Origin: Nocardioides sp. GY 10113
GTDB taxonomy: Bacteria > Actinomycetota > Actinomycetes > Propionibacteriales > Nocardioidaceae
Direction: 5' to 3'
Length of the DNA: 64,000 nt
NCBI RefSeq assembly: GCF_004919105.1
Contig: NZ_STGK01000001.1
Coordinates: 372,001-436,000 of the forward strand
A program made the translations under genes and the position numbers. The notes beneath the pieces are model-generated. The model was not told the DNA's origin. It made no database searches and worked only from the letters and a program-made list of their open reading frames with translations. Position 1 is the first letter of the stretch. Every line of letters starts with the position of its first letter. This document shows positions 27,284 to 36,682 of the stretch, piece after piece.

Positions 27284-27301
27284 CTGTTCGCTGACAGCGG
27301 A
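27284..27301 (+). promoter_or_regulatory. Candidate ClgR operator upstream of clpC
   Basis: TGTTCGCTGACAGCGGAC is a near-perfect inverted repeat (GTtCGCT-gac-AGCGgAC). It fits the actinobacterial ClgR consensus WNNWCGCYNANRGCGWWS, as I recall it, with one mismatch. ClgR activates clp genes in Corynebacterium, Streptomyces and Mycobacterium. A TAGGCT (27329-27334) downstream may be the -10. Confidence 0.6.
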
Positions 27302-27363
27302 CGTGATCTTGCAGTTACCTGGAACGCGTAGGCTGTCCGCGGGGTTGTCCCTCTCGTGAGGAC

Positions 27364-27380
27364 CCTCCGCGGTGCGGAGG
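27364..27380 (+). other. Stem-loop in the clpC leader
   Basis: CCTCCGC and GCGGAGG are perfect 7-base arms around GGT, 23 bases before the clpC ATG and just upstream of the GAGGAG ribosome site (27392-27397). It could influence translation; not tested. Confidence 0.35.
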
Positions 27381-27403
27381 CCCCGGAAGCTGAGGAGTGA
27401 TAA

Positions 27404-29932
27404 ATGTTCGAGCGGTTCACCGACCGAGCCCGTCGTGTGGTGGTGCTGGCCCAGGAAGAGGCCCGCATGCTGTCCCACAACTACATCGGCACCGAGCACA
27501 TCCTGTTGGGCCTGATCCACGAGGGCGAGGGTGTCGCGGCCAAGGCGCTGGAGTCCCTCGACATCTCGCTCGAGGCGGTCCGCGCCCAGGTCGAGGAGAT
27601 CATCGGGCAGGGCCAGCAGGCTCCCTCGGGCCACATCCCGTTCACCCCCCGCGCCAAGAAGGTGCTCGAGCTGTCCCTGCGCGAGGCGCTGCAGCTCGGC
27701 CACTCCTACATCGGCACCGAGCACATCCTGCTGGGCCTGATCCGCGAGGGCGAGGGCGTCGCCGCCCAGGTGCTGCAGAAGCTCGGCGCCGACCTCAACC
27801 GCGTCCGCCAGCAGGTCATCCAGCTGCTCTCGGGCTTCCAGGGCAAGGAGTCCTCCGCCTCCGCCGCGGCGTCGACGGGCAGCGGCACCGAGGCGCCGTC
27901 CTCCTCCCTGGTGCTGGACCAGTTCGGCCGCAACCTGACCCAGGACGCCCGCGAGGGCAAGCTGGACCCGATCATCGGCCGCGCGCAGCAGATCGAGCGC
28001 GTGATGCAGGTGCTCTCGCGACGCACCAAGAACAACCCGGTGCTGATCGGCGAGCCCGGCGTCGGCAAGACCTCGATCGTCGAGGGCCTGGCCCAGGACA
28101 TCGTCAAGGGCAACGTGCCCGAGACGCTCAAGGACAAGCAGATCTACACCCTCGACCTGGGTGCGCTGGTCGCCGGCTCGCGCTACCGCGGTGACTTCGA
28201 GGAGCGCCTGAAGAAGGTGCTCAAGGAGATCAAGACCCGCGGCGACATCGTGCTGTTCATCGACGAGATCCACACCCTCGTCGGCGCCGGCGCGGCCGAG
28301 GGCGCGATCGACGCCGCCAGCATCCTCAAGCCGATGCTGGCCCGTGGCGAGCTGCAGACCATCGGCGCCACCACCCTCGACGAGTACCGCAAGTACCTGG
28401 AGAAGGACGCCGCGCTCGAGCGCCGCTTCCAGCCGATCCAGGTGCCCGAGCCCTCCATCGCGGACACCATCGAGATGCTCAAGGGCATCCGGGACCGCTA
28501 CGAGGCCCACCACCGGGTCACCATCACCGACGAGGCGCTGGTCTCGGCGGCGACGCTGGCCGACCGCTACATCTCCGACCGGTTCCTGCCGGACAAGGCG
28601 ATCGACCTGATCGACGAGGCCGGCTCGCGCCTGCGGATCCGGCGGATGACCGCGCCGGCCGACCTGCGCGAGTACGACGACAAGATCGGCGAGGTCCGCC
28701 AGCGCAAGGAGGCGGCGATCGACGGGCAGGACTTCGAGGCCGCGGCCCGCCTGCGCGACGAGGAGAAGCAGCTCATCCTGAAGAAGTCCGAGCGCGAGAA
28801 GCAGTGGCGCTCGGGCGACATGGACGAGGTCGCCGAGGTCGACGAGGAGCTGATCGCCGAGGTCCTGGCGGTCGCCACCGGCATCCCGATCGTGAAGCTG
28901 AGCGAGGAGGAGTCCACCCGCCTGCTCAAGATGGAGGACGAGCTCCACAAGCGCGTCATCGGCCAGGACGAGGCCGTCAAGGCGCTGTCGCGGGCCATCC
29001 GTCGTACGCGTGCGGGTCTGAAGGACCCGAAGCGTCCCGGCGGCTCGTTCATCTTCGCCGGTCCGTCCGGTGTCGGTAAGACGTGGCTCTCCAAGACGCT
29101 GGCCGAGTTCCTCTTCGGCGACGAGGACGCGTTGATCCAGCTCGACATGTCCGAGTTCGGCGAGAAGCACACCGTCTCCCGCCTGTTCGGCTCGCCGCCG
29201 GGCTACGTCGGCTACGAGGAGGGCGGCCAGCTCACCGAGAAGGTGCGCCGCAAGCCGTTCTCCGTGGTCCTCTTCGACGAGGTCGAGAAGGCGCACCCGG
29301 ACATCTTCAACAGCCTGTTGCAGATCCTGGAGGAGGGTCGCCTGACCGACTCCCAGGGCCGGGTCGTGGACTTCAAGAACTGCGTCATCATCATGACCAC
29401 CAACCTGGGCACCCGGGACATCGCCAAGGGCGTCCACCTGGGCTTCAACCAGGGTGGCGACGCGGCCGGCTCCTACGAGCGGATGAAGGGCAAGGTCTCG
29501 GAGGAGCTCAAGCAGCACTTCCGGCCCGAGTTCCTCAACCGTGTCGACGAGATCATCGTGTTCCCGCCGCTCAGCCAGGAGCAGATCATCGCGATGGTCG
29601 ACAACATGATCGCCGCGGTCGAGGTCCGCCTGAAGGACCGCGACATGAAGATCGAGCTCACCCAGCCCGCGAAGAACCTGCTCGCGCAGCGGGGCTTCGA
29701 CCCGGTCCTGGGCGCCCGGCCGCTGCGTCGTACGGTCCAGCGCGAGATCGAGGACGTGCTCGCCGAGAAGATGCTGTACGGCGAGGTCGGCCCCGGCCAG
29801 ATCGTCCTGGTCGGTGTCGACGGCGAGGGCCCGAACGCGAGCTTCACCTTCGAGGGGCAGAAGATCACCGAGCTGCCCGACATGCCGCCGCTGGAGACGG
29901 TCTCCGAGGGCGAGACCGACCCCGAGGCCTGA
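27404..29932 (+). CDS. clpC: ATP-dependent Clp protease ATPase subunit ClpC
   Basis: Class I AAA+ unfoldase that feeds ClpP. The 842-residue protein has two N-terminal Clp repeats ([12 protein letters not shown] occurs in both, about residues 25-37 and 102-114), D1 with GEPGVGKT from residue 216, a UVR/middle coiled-coil region (about 420-460), and D2 with GPSGVGKT from residue 553 and a ClpP-contact loop region. Start ATG 27404 has GAGGAG upstream. A ClgR-type operator and a leader hairpin precede it, and a strong terminator-like hairpin follows. Confidence 0.98.
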   Translation: MFERFTDRARRVVVLAQEEARMLSHNYIGTEHILLGLIHEGEGVAAKALESLDISLEAVRAQVEEIIGQGQQAPSGHIPFTPRAKKVLELSLREALQLGHSYIGTEHILLGLIREGEGVAAQVLQKLGADLNRVRQQVIQLLSGFQGKESSASAAASTGSGTEAPSSSLVLDQFGRNLTQDAREGKLDPIIGRAQQIERVMQVLSRRTKNNPVLIGEPGVGKTSIVEGLAQDIVKGNVPETLKDKQIYTLDLGALVAGSRYRGDFEERLKKVLKEIKTRGDIVLFIDEIHTLVGAGAAEGAIDAASILKPMLARGELQTIGATTLDEYRKYLEKDAALERRFQPIQVPEPSIADTIEMLKGIRDRYEAHHRVTITDEALVSAATLADRYISDRFLPDKAIDLIDEAGSRLRIRRMTAPADLREYDDKIGEVRQRKEAAIDGQDFEAAARLRDEEKQLILKKSEREKQWRSGDMDEVAEVDEELIAEVLAVATGIPIVKLSEEESTRLLKMEDELHKRVIGQDEAVKALSRAIRRTRAGLKDPKRPGGSFIFAGPSGVGKTWLSKTLAEFLFGDEDALIQLDMSEFGEKHTVSRLFGSPPGYVGYEEGGQLTEKVRRKPFSVVLFDEVEKAHPDIFNSLLQILEEGRLTDSQGRVVDFKNCVIIMTTNLGTRDIAKGVHLGFNQGGDAAGSYERMKGKVSEELKQHFRPEFLNRVDEIIVFPPLSQEQIIAMVDNMIAAVEVRLKDRDMKIELTQPAKNLLAQRGFDPVLGARPLRRTVQREIEDVLAEKMLYGEVGPGQIVLVGVDGEGPNASFTFEGQKITELPDMPPLETVSEGETDPEA

Positions 29933-29981
29933 TCCGCCGACCCGGGGCTGAGGCACCCTCGAACCGGGGCTCAGGCGCAGT

Positions 29982-30027
29982 CGAACCGGCAGTTGCGCCG
30001 TCGCGAGACGGTGCGGCTGCCGGTTCG
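29982..30027 (+). terminator. Strong hairpin downstream of clpC
   Basis: Arms 29982-30001 and 30008-30027 pair over 20 positions as RNA (17 Watson-Crick, 3 G-U) with loop CGCGAG, followed by TGCTTGT. The hairpin lies between convergent clpC and mutY and could end both transcripts. Confidence 0.6.
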
Positions 30028-30084
30028 TGCTTGTCGATGAGGCCAAGCCCCGGCTCGGGGGTGCGCGAGCCCCGGCTCTCGGGG

Positions 30085-30954
30085 TCAGGGGAGGGCGTAG
30101 CGGTCCTCGCCGACCCGCACCACCAGCCGGTCGGCGAGGAGCGAGGCCAGCGCCCGCTCGCGCTGCACCGGCTCGTCCCAGGCCGCGTCCAGACGGTCCT
30201 TGCCGACGGCGCCGACGTGGTCGCGCAGCACCGCCATCAGCCGGCCGCGGCACTGCCGGTCGGTGCCCGCCCATGCCTGCACCGGTCGCGGCGGCCCGTC
30301 GTACGCCGGCTTGCCGGCGGCCTGCCACGCGCACAGCGTCCGCACCGGGCAGGCGTCGCAGCGCGGGCGGTCCGCGGTGCACACCAGGGCGCCCAGCTCC
30401 ATCACGGCGACCGACCAGGTCGCGGCGGTCGGCTCGTCCTCGGGCAGCACGCTCGCGGCGAGGTCGCGCTCGGCGCGGTTCACCGAGCGGGCCGGGAACT
30501 CCACGCCGGAGAGAGCCCGGGCCAGCACCCGGCGCACGTTCGTGTCGAGGACGACGTGGCGACGGCCGTAGGCGAAGGTCGCCACCGCGGCGGCGGTGTA
30601 GTCGCCCACGCCCGGCAGCGCCAGCAGCGCGTCGTACTCCGCCGGCACCTCCCCGCCGTGGTCCGCGACGATCGCGACGGCGGCGCCGTGCAGGCGCAGC
30701 GCCCGGCGCGGGTAGCCGAGCCGACCCCAGGCGCGCACCGCCTCGCCGCTCGACTCGGCAGCCAGGTCGGCCGGCGTCGGCCACCGCTCCATCCAGGCGG
30801 CGTGCACGGGCAGGACCCGCGAGACGGGGGTCTGCTGCAGCATGAACTCCGAGACCATCACCGACCAGGCGGTGGCCTCGGCCCGGCGCCACGGCAGGTC
30901 GCGGGCGTTCGCGTCGTACCAGCGCAGGACGGGGTCGACCAGGGAGGGGCTCAC
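30085..30954 (-). CDS. mutY: A/G-specific adenine glycosylase
   Basis: Removes adenine mispaired with 8-oxoguanine. The 289-residue model has SEFMLQQTPVSRV (catalytic Glu36), the helix-hairpin-helix LPGVGDYTAAAV with VLDTNVRRV supplying the catalytic Asp, and an iron-sulfur loop C-x6-C-x2-C-x5-C (CTADRPRCDACPVRTLC). The extra C-terminal region is shorter than in E. coli MutY. GTG 30954 gives the homologue-like N-terminus; GTG 30984 would add 10 residues. Same orientation relative to disA and radA as in M. tuberculosis. Confidence 0.94.
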   Translation of the reverse strand: MSPSLVDPVLRWYDANARDLPWRRAEATAWSVMVSEFMLQQTPVSRVLPVHAAWMERWPTPADLAAESSGEAVRAWGRLGYPRRALRLHGAAVAIVADHGGEVPAEYDALLALPGVGDYTAAAVATFAYGRRHVVLDTNVRRVLARALSGVEFPARSVNRAERDLAASVLPEDEPTAATWSVAVMELGALVCTADRPRCDACPVRTLCAWQAAGKPAYDGPPRPVQAWAGTDRQCRGRLMAVLRDHVGAVGKDRLDAAWDEPVQRERALASLLADRLVVRVGEDRYALP

Positions 30955-31033
30955 GAAGCCATGGTGCCGGGTGGCGTGGGCCACGAGTCATCGGCCCCCG
31001 GCGAGGGAGCGCCGATCCGGCGCCCCGGCTGGC

Positions 31034-31039
31034 TACCGT
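31034..31039 (+). promoter_or_regulatory. Candidate -10 element, leaderless type
   Basis: TACCGT ends 7 bases before ATG 31047. Confidence 0.45.
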
Positions 31040-31046
31040 TCCCGCC

Positions 31047-31958
31047 ATGACCAGCCGCCGCTCGTTGACCCGCGGGCCTCTCCCGCCGGAGGTCTACTGG
31101 CGGCGACGCTTCTTCGTGGTCGCCCTCGCCGGGACCCTCGTCTTCCTGATCGGGAGCATCCTCTCCGGAAGCAGCGACGGCCGGTCGACCGAGCCGGTGG
31201 CGCAGCAGGCGGGGTCGGTGGAGGCCAGCCGGACGGTGACGGTGCCCGCCGCCACCGCGCAGGGCAAGAAGGTCGGGAAGGCCAAGAAGGCACGCAAGGC
31301 GAAGCAGCGCGGCGCGCAGGCGCCGGCCGGCCCGACCTTCGGGCCGTCGGCGCCGACCACCGAGCTCGCCGCGCCGAGCGGCCGCTGCGCCGACGACGAC
31401 GTCGCGGTCGCGGCCCAGGTCGAGCACGGCGTCGCCGGTCAGGACGTGACGGTGGGGCTGCGGCTGCAGACCCGTTCCGCGGAGGCGTGCACCTGGCGGC
31501 TGAGCCGTGTCTCGGTGTCGCTGAAGATCCTGGACGCGGGGGAGGAGATCTGGACCAGCCGCCAGTGCCCGGGCGCCCTGCCGGCGCGGTCCGTGGTCGT
31601 GCGTCGGATCATCGCCACCGTCGTGCCGATGACCTGGAACGCGCGCGAGTCCGACGACGGCTGCACCGACCGGGCGGGGTGGGTGCTGCCCGGGGACTAC
31701 ACGCTCGTCGCCTCGGCGATCGGCGGCGAGCCGAGCACCAGCACCTTCGACCTGGTCGCGCCGAGCGCCACGACGGTCGAGGTGACCCCGGAGCCGACGA
31801 AGAAGGCCCCGCAGGGCCAGCAGTCGGCGAAGGCGAAGAACGCGGAGAAGGCGAAGAAGTCCCAGCGGGCCCAGCAGTCCGGCTCTCCGAAGAAGGACCG
31901 GTCCCAGAACGGCTCCGCCCGGGCGACCGATCAGCCGACCGGCGAGCCGCGGCGCTGA
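31047..31958 (+). CDS. Membrane-anchored hypothetical protein with basic repeats
   Basis: A 303-residue protein: a basic N-terminus, one membrane segment (about residues 23-40, FFVVALAGTLVFLIGSIL), a Lys/Ala stretch (KKVGKAKKARKAK), a globular extracytoplasmic domain with four Cys (about residues 110-240) and a Lys/Gln/Ala-rich tail. No family is recognised with certainty. It lies between mutY and disA on the opposite strand, as does the membrane protein Rv3587c, so it is a positional counterpart. The basic segments could contact wall polymers or nucleic acid; that is inference. Confidence 0.75.
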   Translation: MTSRRSLTRGPLPPEVYWRRRFFVVALAGTLVFLIGSILSGSSDGRSTEPVAQQAGSVEASRTVTVPAATAQGKKVGKAKKARKAKQRGAQAPAGPTFGPSAPTTELAAPSGRCADDDVAVAAQVEHGVAGQDVTVGLRLQTRSAEACTWRLSRVSVSLKILDAGEEIWTSRQCPGALPARSVVVRRIIATVVPMTWNARESDDGCTDRAGWVLPGDYTLVASAIGGEPSTSTFDLVAPSATTVEVTPEPTKKAPQGQQSAKAKNAEKAKKSQRAQQSGSPKKDRSQNGSARATDQPTGEPRR

Positions 31959-32013
31959 CCCACCCCGCATCCGCCGATGGTCGCGCCGAAGCCGAGCATC
32001 GCCGGAGGCAGGC

Positions 32014-33093
32014 TCAGACGTACCTCTCGAGGATCGTCGACTCCGCGAGGCGGGAGAGCCCCTCTCGCACGCTCCGGGCGCGCAGCTCGCCGACGCCCTC
32101 GACGGCCTGCAGGTCGTCGATCCCGGCCGACAGGAGCTTCTGCAGGGTGCCGAAGTGGTCGACCAGGCCCTCCACGACGAGCGCGGGGAGCCGCGGCACC
32201 TTGGTCAGCAGCCGGTAGCCGCGGGGTGCGACGGCGCCGTCGAGGTGCTCGCCGGTGCCGATGCCCAGCACCCGTGCCACCGCGGCGGGGTCGACGAGGT
32301 CGGTCGCCGAGAGCTGGTCGAGGTGCTGCAACAGCTCGATCGGGTCACGGCTGCGCTCCCGCGAGGGCACGTAGTCACGGATCACCAGCTCGCGTTCGAT
32401 GTCGACGCCGGTCACCAGCTCCTCCAGCTGGAGGGACAGGAGGCGACCGTCGGTGCCGAGCTCGAGCACGTAGTCCTCGATCTCGCGGGCGATCCGGGTG
32501 ACCATCTCCAGGCGCTGGGCGACCACGGCGACGTCCCGGACGGTGACGAGGTCCTCGATCTCCAGGGCGGAGAGGGTGCTGGAGACCTCGTCCAGGCGGA
32601 GCTTGTAGCGCTCCAGCGTGGCCAGCGCCTGGTTGGCGCGGGACAGGATCTGGCCCGAGTCCTCCAGCACGTGCCGGGTCTCCCCGACGTAGGCGGCGAT
32701 GATCTGCATCGACTGCGACACCGAGATCACCGGGAAGCCGGTCTGCTTGGCCACCCGATCGGCGGTCCGGTGCCGGGTGCCGGTCTCCTCGGTGGGGATC
32801 GACTGGTCCGGCATCAGGTGCACCGCGGCGCGGATGATCCGGGTGCGGTTGTTGTCCACGATCACCGCGCCGTCCATCTTGGCCAGCTCGCGCAGGCCGG
32901 TCGCGGTGAACGGCACGTCCAGCTCGAAGCCGCCCGTCGAGATCTGCTCGACCACGGGATCGTGGCCGAGCACGATCAGTGCGCCGGTGCGGCCGCGGAG
33001 GATCCGCTCCAGGCCGTCGCGCAGCGGGGTGCCCGGTGCGATCGACGCGAGTGTCTCGCGAAGGCGGACATCGCCGACTCGTTCCGTCGCCAC
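32014..33093 (-). CDS. disA: DNA integrity scanning diadenylate cyclase
   Basis: Makes c-di-AMP from two ATP and scans DNA. The 359-residue protein has DGA (residues 74-76, in [12 protein letters not shown]) and RHR (107-109, in GTRHRTADR) of the DAC domain, a central helical spine and a C-terminal helix-hairpin-helix ([19 protein letters not shown]). GTG 33093 is chosen because GAGGGAGAG lies directly upstream and the length then matches the family; GTG 33111 is an alternative. It lies downstream of radA on the same strand. Confidence 0.97.
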   Translation of the reverse strand: MATERVGDVRLRETLASIAPGTPLRDGLERILRGRTGALIVLGHDPVVEQISTGGFELDVPFTATGLRELAKMDGAVIVDNNRTRIIRAAVHLMPDQSIPTEETGTRHRTADRVAKQTGFPVISVSQSMQIIAAYVGETRHVLEDSGQILSRANQALATLERYKLRLDEVSSTLSALEIEDLVTVRDVAVVAQRLEMVTRIAREIEDYVLELGTDGRLLSLQLEELVTGVDIERELVIRDYVPSRERSRDPIELLQHLDQLSATDLVDPAAVARVLGIGTGEHLDGAVAPRGYRLLTKVPRLPALVVEGLVDHFGTLQKLLSAGIDDLQAVEGVGELRARSVREGLSRLAESTILERYV

Positions 33094-33132
33094 GTGCTCT
33101 CCCTCAACCACGATCCCCGAGCAGATCTGCTG

Positions 33133-33161
33133 CGCTCACCCTAGGTGAGCGCCCGCTCACC
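33133..33161. promoter_or_regulatory. Three alternating 8-base inverted repeats upstream of disA
   Basis: CGCTCACC (33133-33140), GGTGAGCG (33144-33151) and CGCTCACC (33154-33161) form two overlapping perfect palindromes. They overlap a minus-strand TAGGGT (33138-33143), a possible disA -10. GTGAGCG/CGCTCAC palindromes are common TetR-family operators. A 12-base palindrome AGCAGATCTGCT (33120-33131) follows in the leader. Confidence 0.5.
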
Positions 33162-33245
33162 CCGCATTCAATACCACCCCCCGGTCGGCGTGTCGGCGTT
33201 GTTGCCGATGACCCCGATCCGGTGGAGATCGGGCCGGGGGTGCTG

Positions 33246-34721
33246 CTAACGGTCCTCGCCGCCCTCGACCAGCTCCAGGGCACGCGGTTCGCGCCGGGCG
33301 CTGCGGCCGCCGCCCAGCCCGAGCAACCGCAGCGCGCTGGTCACGTCGGGCGCCTCCACCACGCGCATCCCGTCGACCACCCGGTCGGCAGACCGGCCGC
33401 GGCCGCCGGAGTCGCGTGGCTCGGCCGGCACCACCGCCATCGCGAAGCCGAGGCGGGCCGCCTCGGCGAGCCGCTGGGGAAGGTCCCGCACCCGGCGCAG
33501 CTCCCCGGAGAGGCCGATCTCGCCCAGCGCCACCGTGCCGAGGGGCGGCGGGGTCAGGACGTGCGCGGAGGCCACCGCCACGGCGACGGCGAGGTCGCTG
33601 CCGGGGTCGGTGAGCCGGGCGCCGCCGACGGTGGAGGCGAAGACGTCGTGCTTGCTCAGGTTGATGCCGACGTGCTGCTGGAGCACGGCCAGCACCATCG
33701 CGAGGCGGGAGGAGTCGAGTCCGGAGGTGGTCCGGCGCGGTCGATCGGCGCCGGTCTCGGTGGCCAGCGCCTGGACCTCGGCCAGCAGCGGTCGCCGGCC
33801 CTCCATCGTCACCGCCACACAGGCACCGGCGACGCGACCGTGGTGGCGCTCCACGAAGAGGCCGGTGGGGTCGTCGACGGCCGTGATGCCCGCGGGGCCG
33901 AGGTCGAAGCAGCCGACCTCGTCGACCGGGCCGAACCGGTTCTTGACCGCCCGGACCATCCGGAACCGGGAGTTGCGGTCGCCCTCGAAGTGGAGGACGA
34001 CGTCGACCAGGTGCTCCAGCACCCGAGGTCCCGCGATCGCGCCGTCCTTGGTCACGTGCCCGACCAGGACGACGGTGATGTCCCGGGTCTTGGCCACCCG
34101 GACCAGCGCCTGGGCGACCTCCTTGACCTGGGTGACGCCGCCGGGCACCCCGTCCACCCCGGAGGCGCCGATGGTCTGCACCGAGTCGAGGACCAGCAGC
34201 GTCGGCCGGACCTGCTCGACGTGGGTGAGCACCGCGCCGAGGTCGGTCTCGGCGGCCAGGTACAGCTCGTCGTGCACCGCGTCGGTGCGGTCGGCGCGCA
34301 GTCGGACCTGGGACGCCGACTCCTCGCCCGTCACGTACAGCGTCCGCTGGCCCTTCGCGGCGGTCCGGGCGGCCACCTCGAGCAGCAGCGTCGACTTGCC
34401 CACGCCCGGCTCGCCGGCCAGCAGGACGGCCGCGCCCGGCACCATCCCGCCGCCGAGCACCCGGTCCAGCTCCGGGACCCCCGACCCGTTGTGCAGCGCC
34501 TGCTCGGCCGAGACCCGGCCGATCGGGACCGCCGGAGCGGTGACCGGCGAGGCCGCCGTGCGGGCCGACCCCAGCGCCGGCTCGGGCGCGCTCTCGGCCA
34601 CCGAGCCCCAGGCCTGGCACTCGCCGCAGCGTCCGACCCACTTGGGAGCGGTCCACCCGCACTCGGAGCAGCGGTAGACGGGCCGCGGGGCGCGGGCGGA
34701 GCGTGGCGAAGCGGGGGGCAT
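33246..34721 (-). CDS. radA: DNA repair protein RadA (Sms)
   Basis: RecA-like helicase for branch migration in recombination. The 491-residue protein has a C4 zinc finger (Cys18, Cys21, Cys32, Cys35), Walker A GEPGVGKS (103-110), the RadA-specific KNRFG motif and a C-terminal Lon-protease-like domain. ATG 34721 is supported by TACGGT six bases upstream. Adjacent to disA, as in many actinobacteria and Bacillus, where DisA and RadA cooperate. Confidence 0.97.
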   Translation of the reverse strand: MPPASPRSARAPRPVYRCSECGWTAPKWVGRCGECQAWGSVAESAPEPALGSARTAASPVTAPAVPIGRVSAEQALHNGSGVPELDRVLGGGMVPGAAVLLAGEPGVGKSTLLLEVAARTAAKGQRTLYVTGEESASQVRLRADRTDAVHDELYLAAETDLGAVLTHVEQVRPTLLVLDSVQTIGASGVDGVPGGVTQVKEVAQALVRVAKTRDITVVLVGHVTKDGAIAGPRVLEHLVDVVLHFEGDRNSRFRMVRAVKNRFGPVDEVGCFDLGPAGITAVDDPTGLFVERHHGRVAGACVAVTMEGRRPLLAEVQALATETGADRPRRTTSGLDSSRLAMVLAVLQQHVGINLSKHDVFASTVGGARLTDPGSDLAVAVAVASAHVLTPPPLGTVALGEIGLSGELRRVRDLPQRLAEAARLGFAMAVVPAEPRDSGGRGRSADRVVDGMRVVEAPDVTSALRLLGLGGGRSARREPRALELVEGGEDR

Positions 34722-34727
34722 GGGTCG

Positions 34728-34733
34728 ACCGTA
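34728..34733 (-). promoter_or_regulatory. Candidate -10 element for radA, leaderless type
   Basis: On the minus strand TACGGT ends 6 bases before the ATG at 34721. Confidence 0.45.
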
Positions 34734-34823
34734 GGCGAGGGGCCCGACACCACCGTCGGCGACCGGCCGGGGAGTGGAAGAATCGGCGTCCGACGGGCCG
34801 CGGAACGAGCGAGGAGGTGGCGG

Positions 34824-35888
34824 ATGGGGATCGACCCCGGCCAGGGCACGCTGCCGCCGACGCTCGCCGACGTGGCCGAGCGCGCCGGCGTCTCCCGCCA
34901 GACCGTCTCCAACGCGATCAACAACCCCTCCCTGCTGCGCGCCGACACGCTGGACCGGGTCCGGCGCGCGATCGTCGACCTCGGCTACCTGCCCAACCGC
35001 GCCGCGCGCAACCTGCGCACCGGCACCTCGCGGCTGGTGGGTCTGCGGGTGCCACCCGTGCCCGAGAGCACCGCGAACTCCACGATGGACCGTTTCGTGC
35101 ACGCGCTGGTCGAGGCGTCGGGGCTGGCCGGGTACCACGTGCTGCTGGTCGCGGACGGCTACACCGAGGCCGCCGACGGGACCCGGATGCCCGATCCGAT
35201 CAAGGGGTACGACGACCTCCTGCGCTCCACCGCGGTGGATGCGTTCGTGGTCACCGACACCTATCTCGGCAACCCGCAGACCACCTGGCTGGCCGAGCGG
35301 CGGGCGCCCTTCGTCGCCTTCGGCCGTCCCTGGGACGACCCCGCCGCGCGGCACGCGTGGGTCGACGTCGACGGCGCCGCGGGCACCCGGCTGGCGACCG
35401 AGCACCTGATGGACCGGGGCCACCAGCGGGTCGCGTGGCTCGGCTGGCCGGCGGGCTCCCGGATCGGGCAGGACCGTCGTACCGGGTGGGAGCGGGCGAT
35501 GCTGGCCCGACGCTGCGACACCGGTGGCCTGGCGTGGACCACCGAGGACAGCCTGGAACCGGCCCGCCGGGTGGCCGCGACGATGCTCGACGTGGCCCGT
35601 CCGAGCGCGGTGGTCTGCGCCTCCGACACCCTGGCGATGGCGGTGCTGCACGTGCTGGCGGAGCGCGGGCTGCGGCCCGGTCACGACCTGGCCGTGGTGG
35701 GCTTCGACGACTCCGCGACCGCGCAGACCGTGCCGCCGGGGCTGACCTCGGTGCGGCCGCCGATGGACCGCGCCGCGGTGGCCGTCGTGGACGCGCTGCG
35801 CGGACTGCTCGGCGCCGAGCAGTTCACCCCGACCGGCGTCCTGCTCACGCCCACGCTCTCGGTCCGCGGCTCCACCGTCCCGTCCTGA
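34824..35888 (+). CDS. LacI family transcriptional regulator
   Basis: A 354-residue regulator with an N-terminal LacI helix-turn-helix (TLADVAERAGVSRQTVSNAI, hinge NRAARNLRTGTS) and a periplasmic-binding-protein-like sensor domain ending in VVGFDDSATAQTVPPGLTSV. The ligand is presumably a sugar or nucleoside, but no transport or catabolic genes are near. GAGGAGG (34811-34817) precedes ATG 34824. It is divergent from radA. Confidence 0.92.
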   Translation: MGIDPGQGTLPPTLADVAERAGVSRQTVSNAINNPSLLRADTLDRVRRAIVDLGYLPNRAARNLRTGTSRLVGLRVPPVPESTANSTMDRFVHALVEASGLAGYHVLLVADGYTEAADGTRMPDPIKGYDDLLRSTAVDAFVVTDTYLGNPQTTWLAERRAPFVAFGRPWDDPAARHAWVDVDGAAGTRLATEHLMDRGHQRVAWLGWPAGSRIGQDRRTGWERAMLARRCDTGGLAWTTEDSLEPARRVAATMLDVARPSAVVCASDTLAMAVLHVLAERGLRPGHDLAVVGFDDSATAQTVPPGLTSVRPPMDRAAVAVVDALRGLLGAEQFTPTGVLLTPTLSVRGSTVPS

Positions 35889-35954
35889 GCCGCCGTCACG
35901 GCTGACGACCCCGAGCGCCGTCCGAGCGCGGGCGGCCCACGTCGTAGGTAGTGC

Positions 35955-36671
35955 TCAGGCCTGGCGCGACCAGAGGTTGACCGCGTAGTCGACCTCGAGG
36001 CCGGTGTGGCCGGCGAGGACCCGGTCGGCGACCTCCGGGGCGAGCTCGATCCGGACCACCGCCTCCAGGTCGGCACGCGAGGAGAACCGCCAGCCCATGT
36101 CGATCCGGTCCAGGCGCCAGCCGCGCGCGCCGAAGAAGCGCTCGACGACCTCGGGCGGGTGCGCGTCGGGGTGCCCCTCGCGGAACCAGCGGCCGAACGT
36201 GGAGCGGCTGGCGTCGTTGTCGATGATCAGCGCCGTGCCACCGCGGCGCAGGACCCGGTCGAGCTCGGCCAGGCCGGGCTCGCAGCCGGGGCCGAAGAAG
36301 TAGGCCCAGCGGGCGTGGACCACGTCGACCGAGCGGTCCGGCAGCGGGATCCGCTGCGCGGTGCCGAGCAGCACCTCCACGCCCGGGTGGCGCCGGGTGC
36401 GGCGCTGCGCGAGGCGGGCCAGGCCGGGGTGGGGCTCGACGCCGACCACCCGCTCCGCGTCCGCGGCGAACCGGGGCAGGTGGAAGCCGGAGCCGCAGCC
36501 GAGGTCGAGGACGGTGCGGCCGGACCAGCCGGCCGGCCCGCACCGCTCGAGCATCGCCGCCCACAGTCGTCCGTCGGGGTCGGCGGCGTGGTTCTCGATC
36601 TCGTACGTCGAGGTGTGCCGCCAGATGTTGGGGCTCGGGATCGAGCCCTGCAGGGGCGGCTGGTGGGTCAG
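35955..36671 (-). CDS. Class I SAM-dependent methyltransferase, start codon uncertain
   Basis: The frame encodes a methyltransferase: VLDLGCGSGFHLPRFA (SAM loop), RIPLPDRSVDVVHARW and a C-terminal helix pair. Substrate unknown. Between the end of the upstream gene (36683) and the domain there is no in-frame ATG, GTG or TTG; the CTG at 36671 gives about 238 residues with the N-terminus (LQGSIPSPNIWRHTSTYEIE) typical of relatives. The nearest normal upstream start is GTG 36806, 124 bases inside the glyoxalase gene; the nearest downstream ATG would cut into the domain. Confidence 0.65.
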   Translation of the reverse strand: MTHQPPLQGSIPSPNIWRHTSTYEIENHAADPDGRLWAAMLERCGPAGWSGRTVLDLGCGSGFHLPRFAADAERVVGVEPHPGLARLAQRRTRRHPGVEVLLGTAQRIPLPDRSVDVVHARWAYFFGPGCEPGLAELDRVLRRGGTALIIDNDASRSTFGRWFREGHPDAHPPEVVERFFGARGWRLDRIDMGWRFSSRADLEAVVRIELAPEVADRVLAGHTGLEVDYAVNLWSRQA

Positions 36672-36682
36672 GTCGGGACCCG

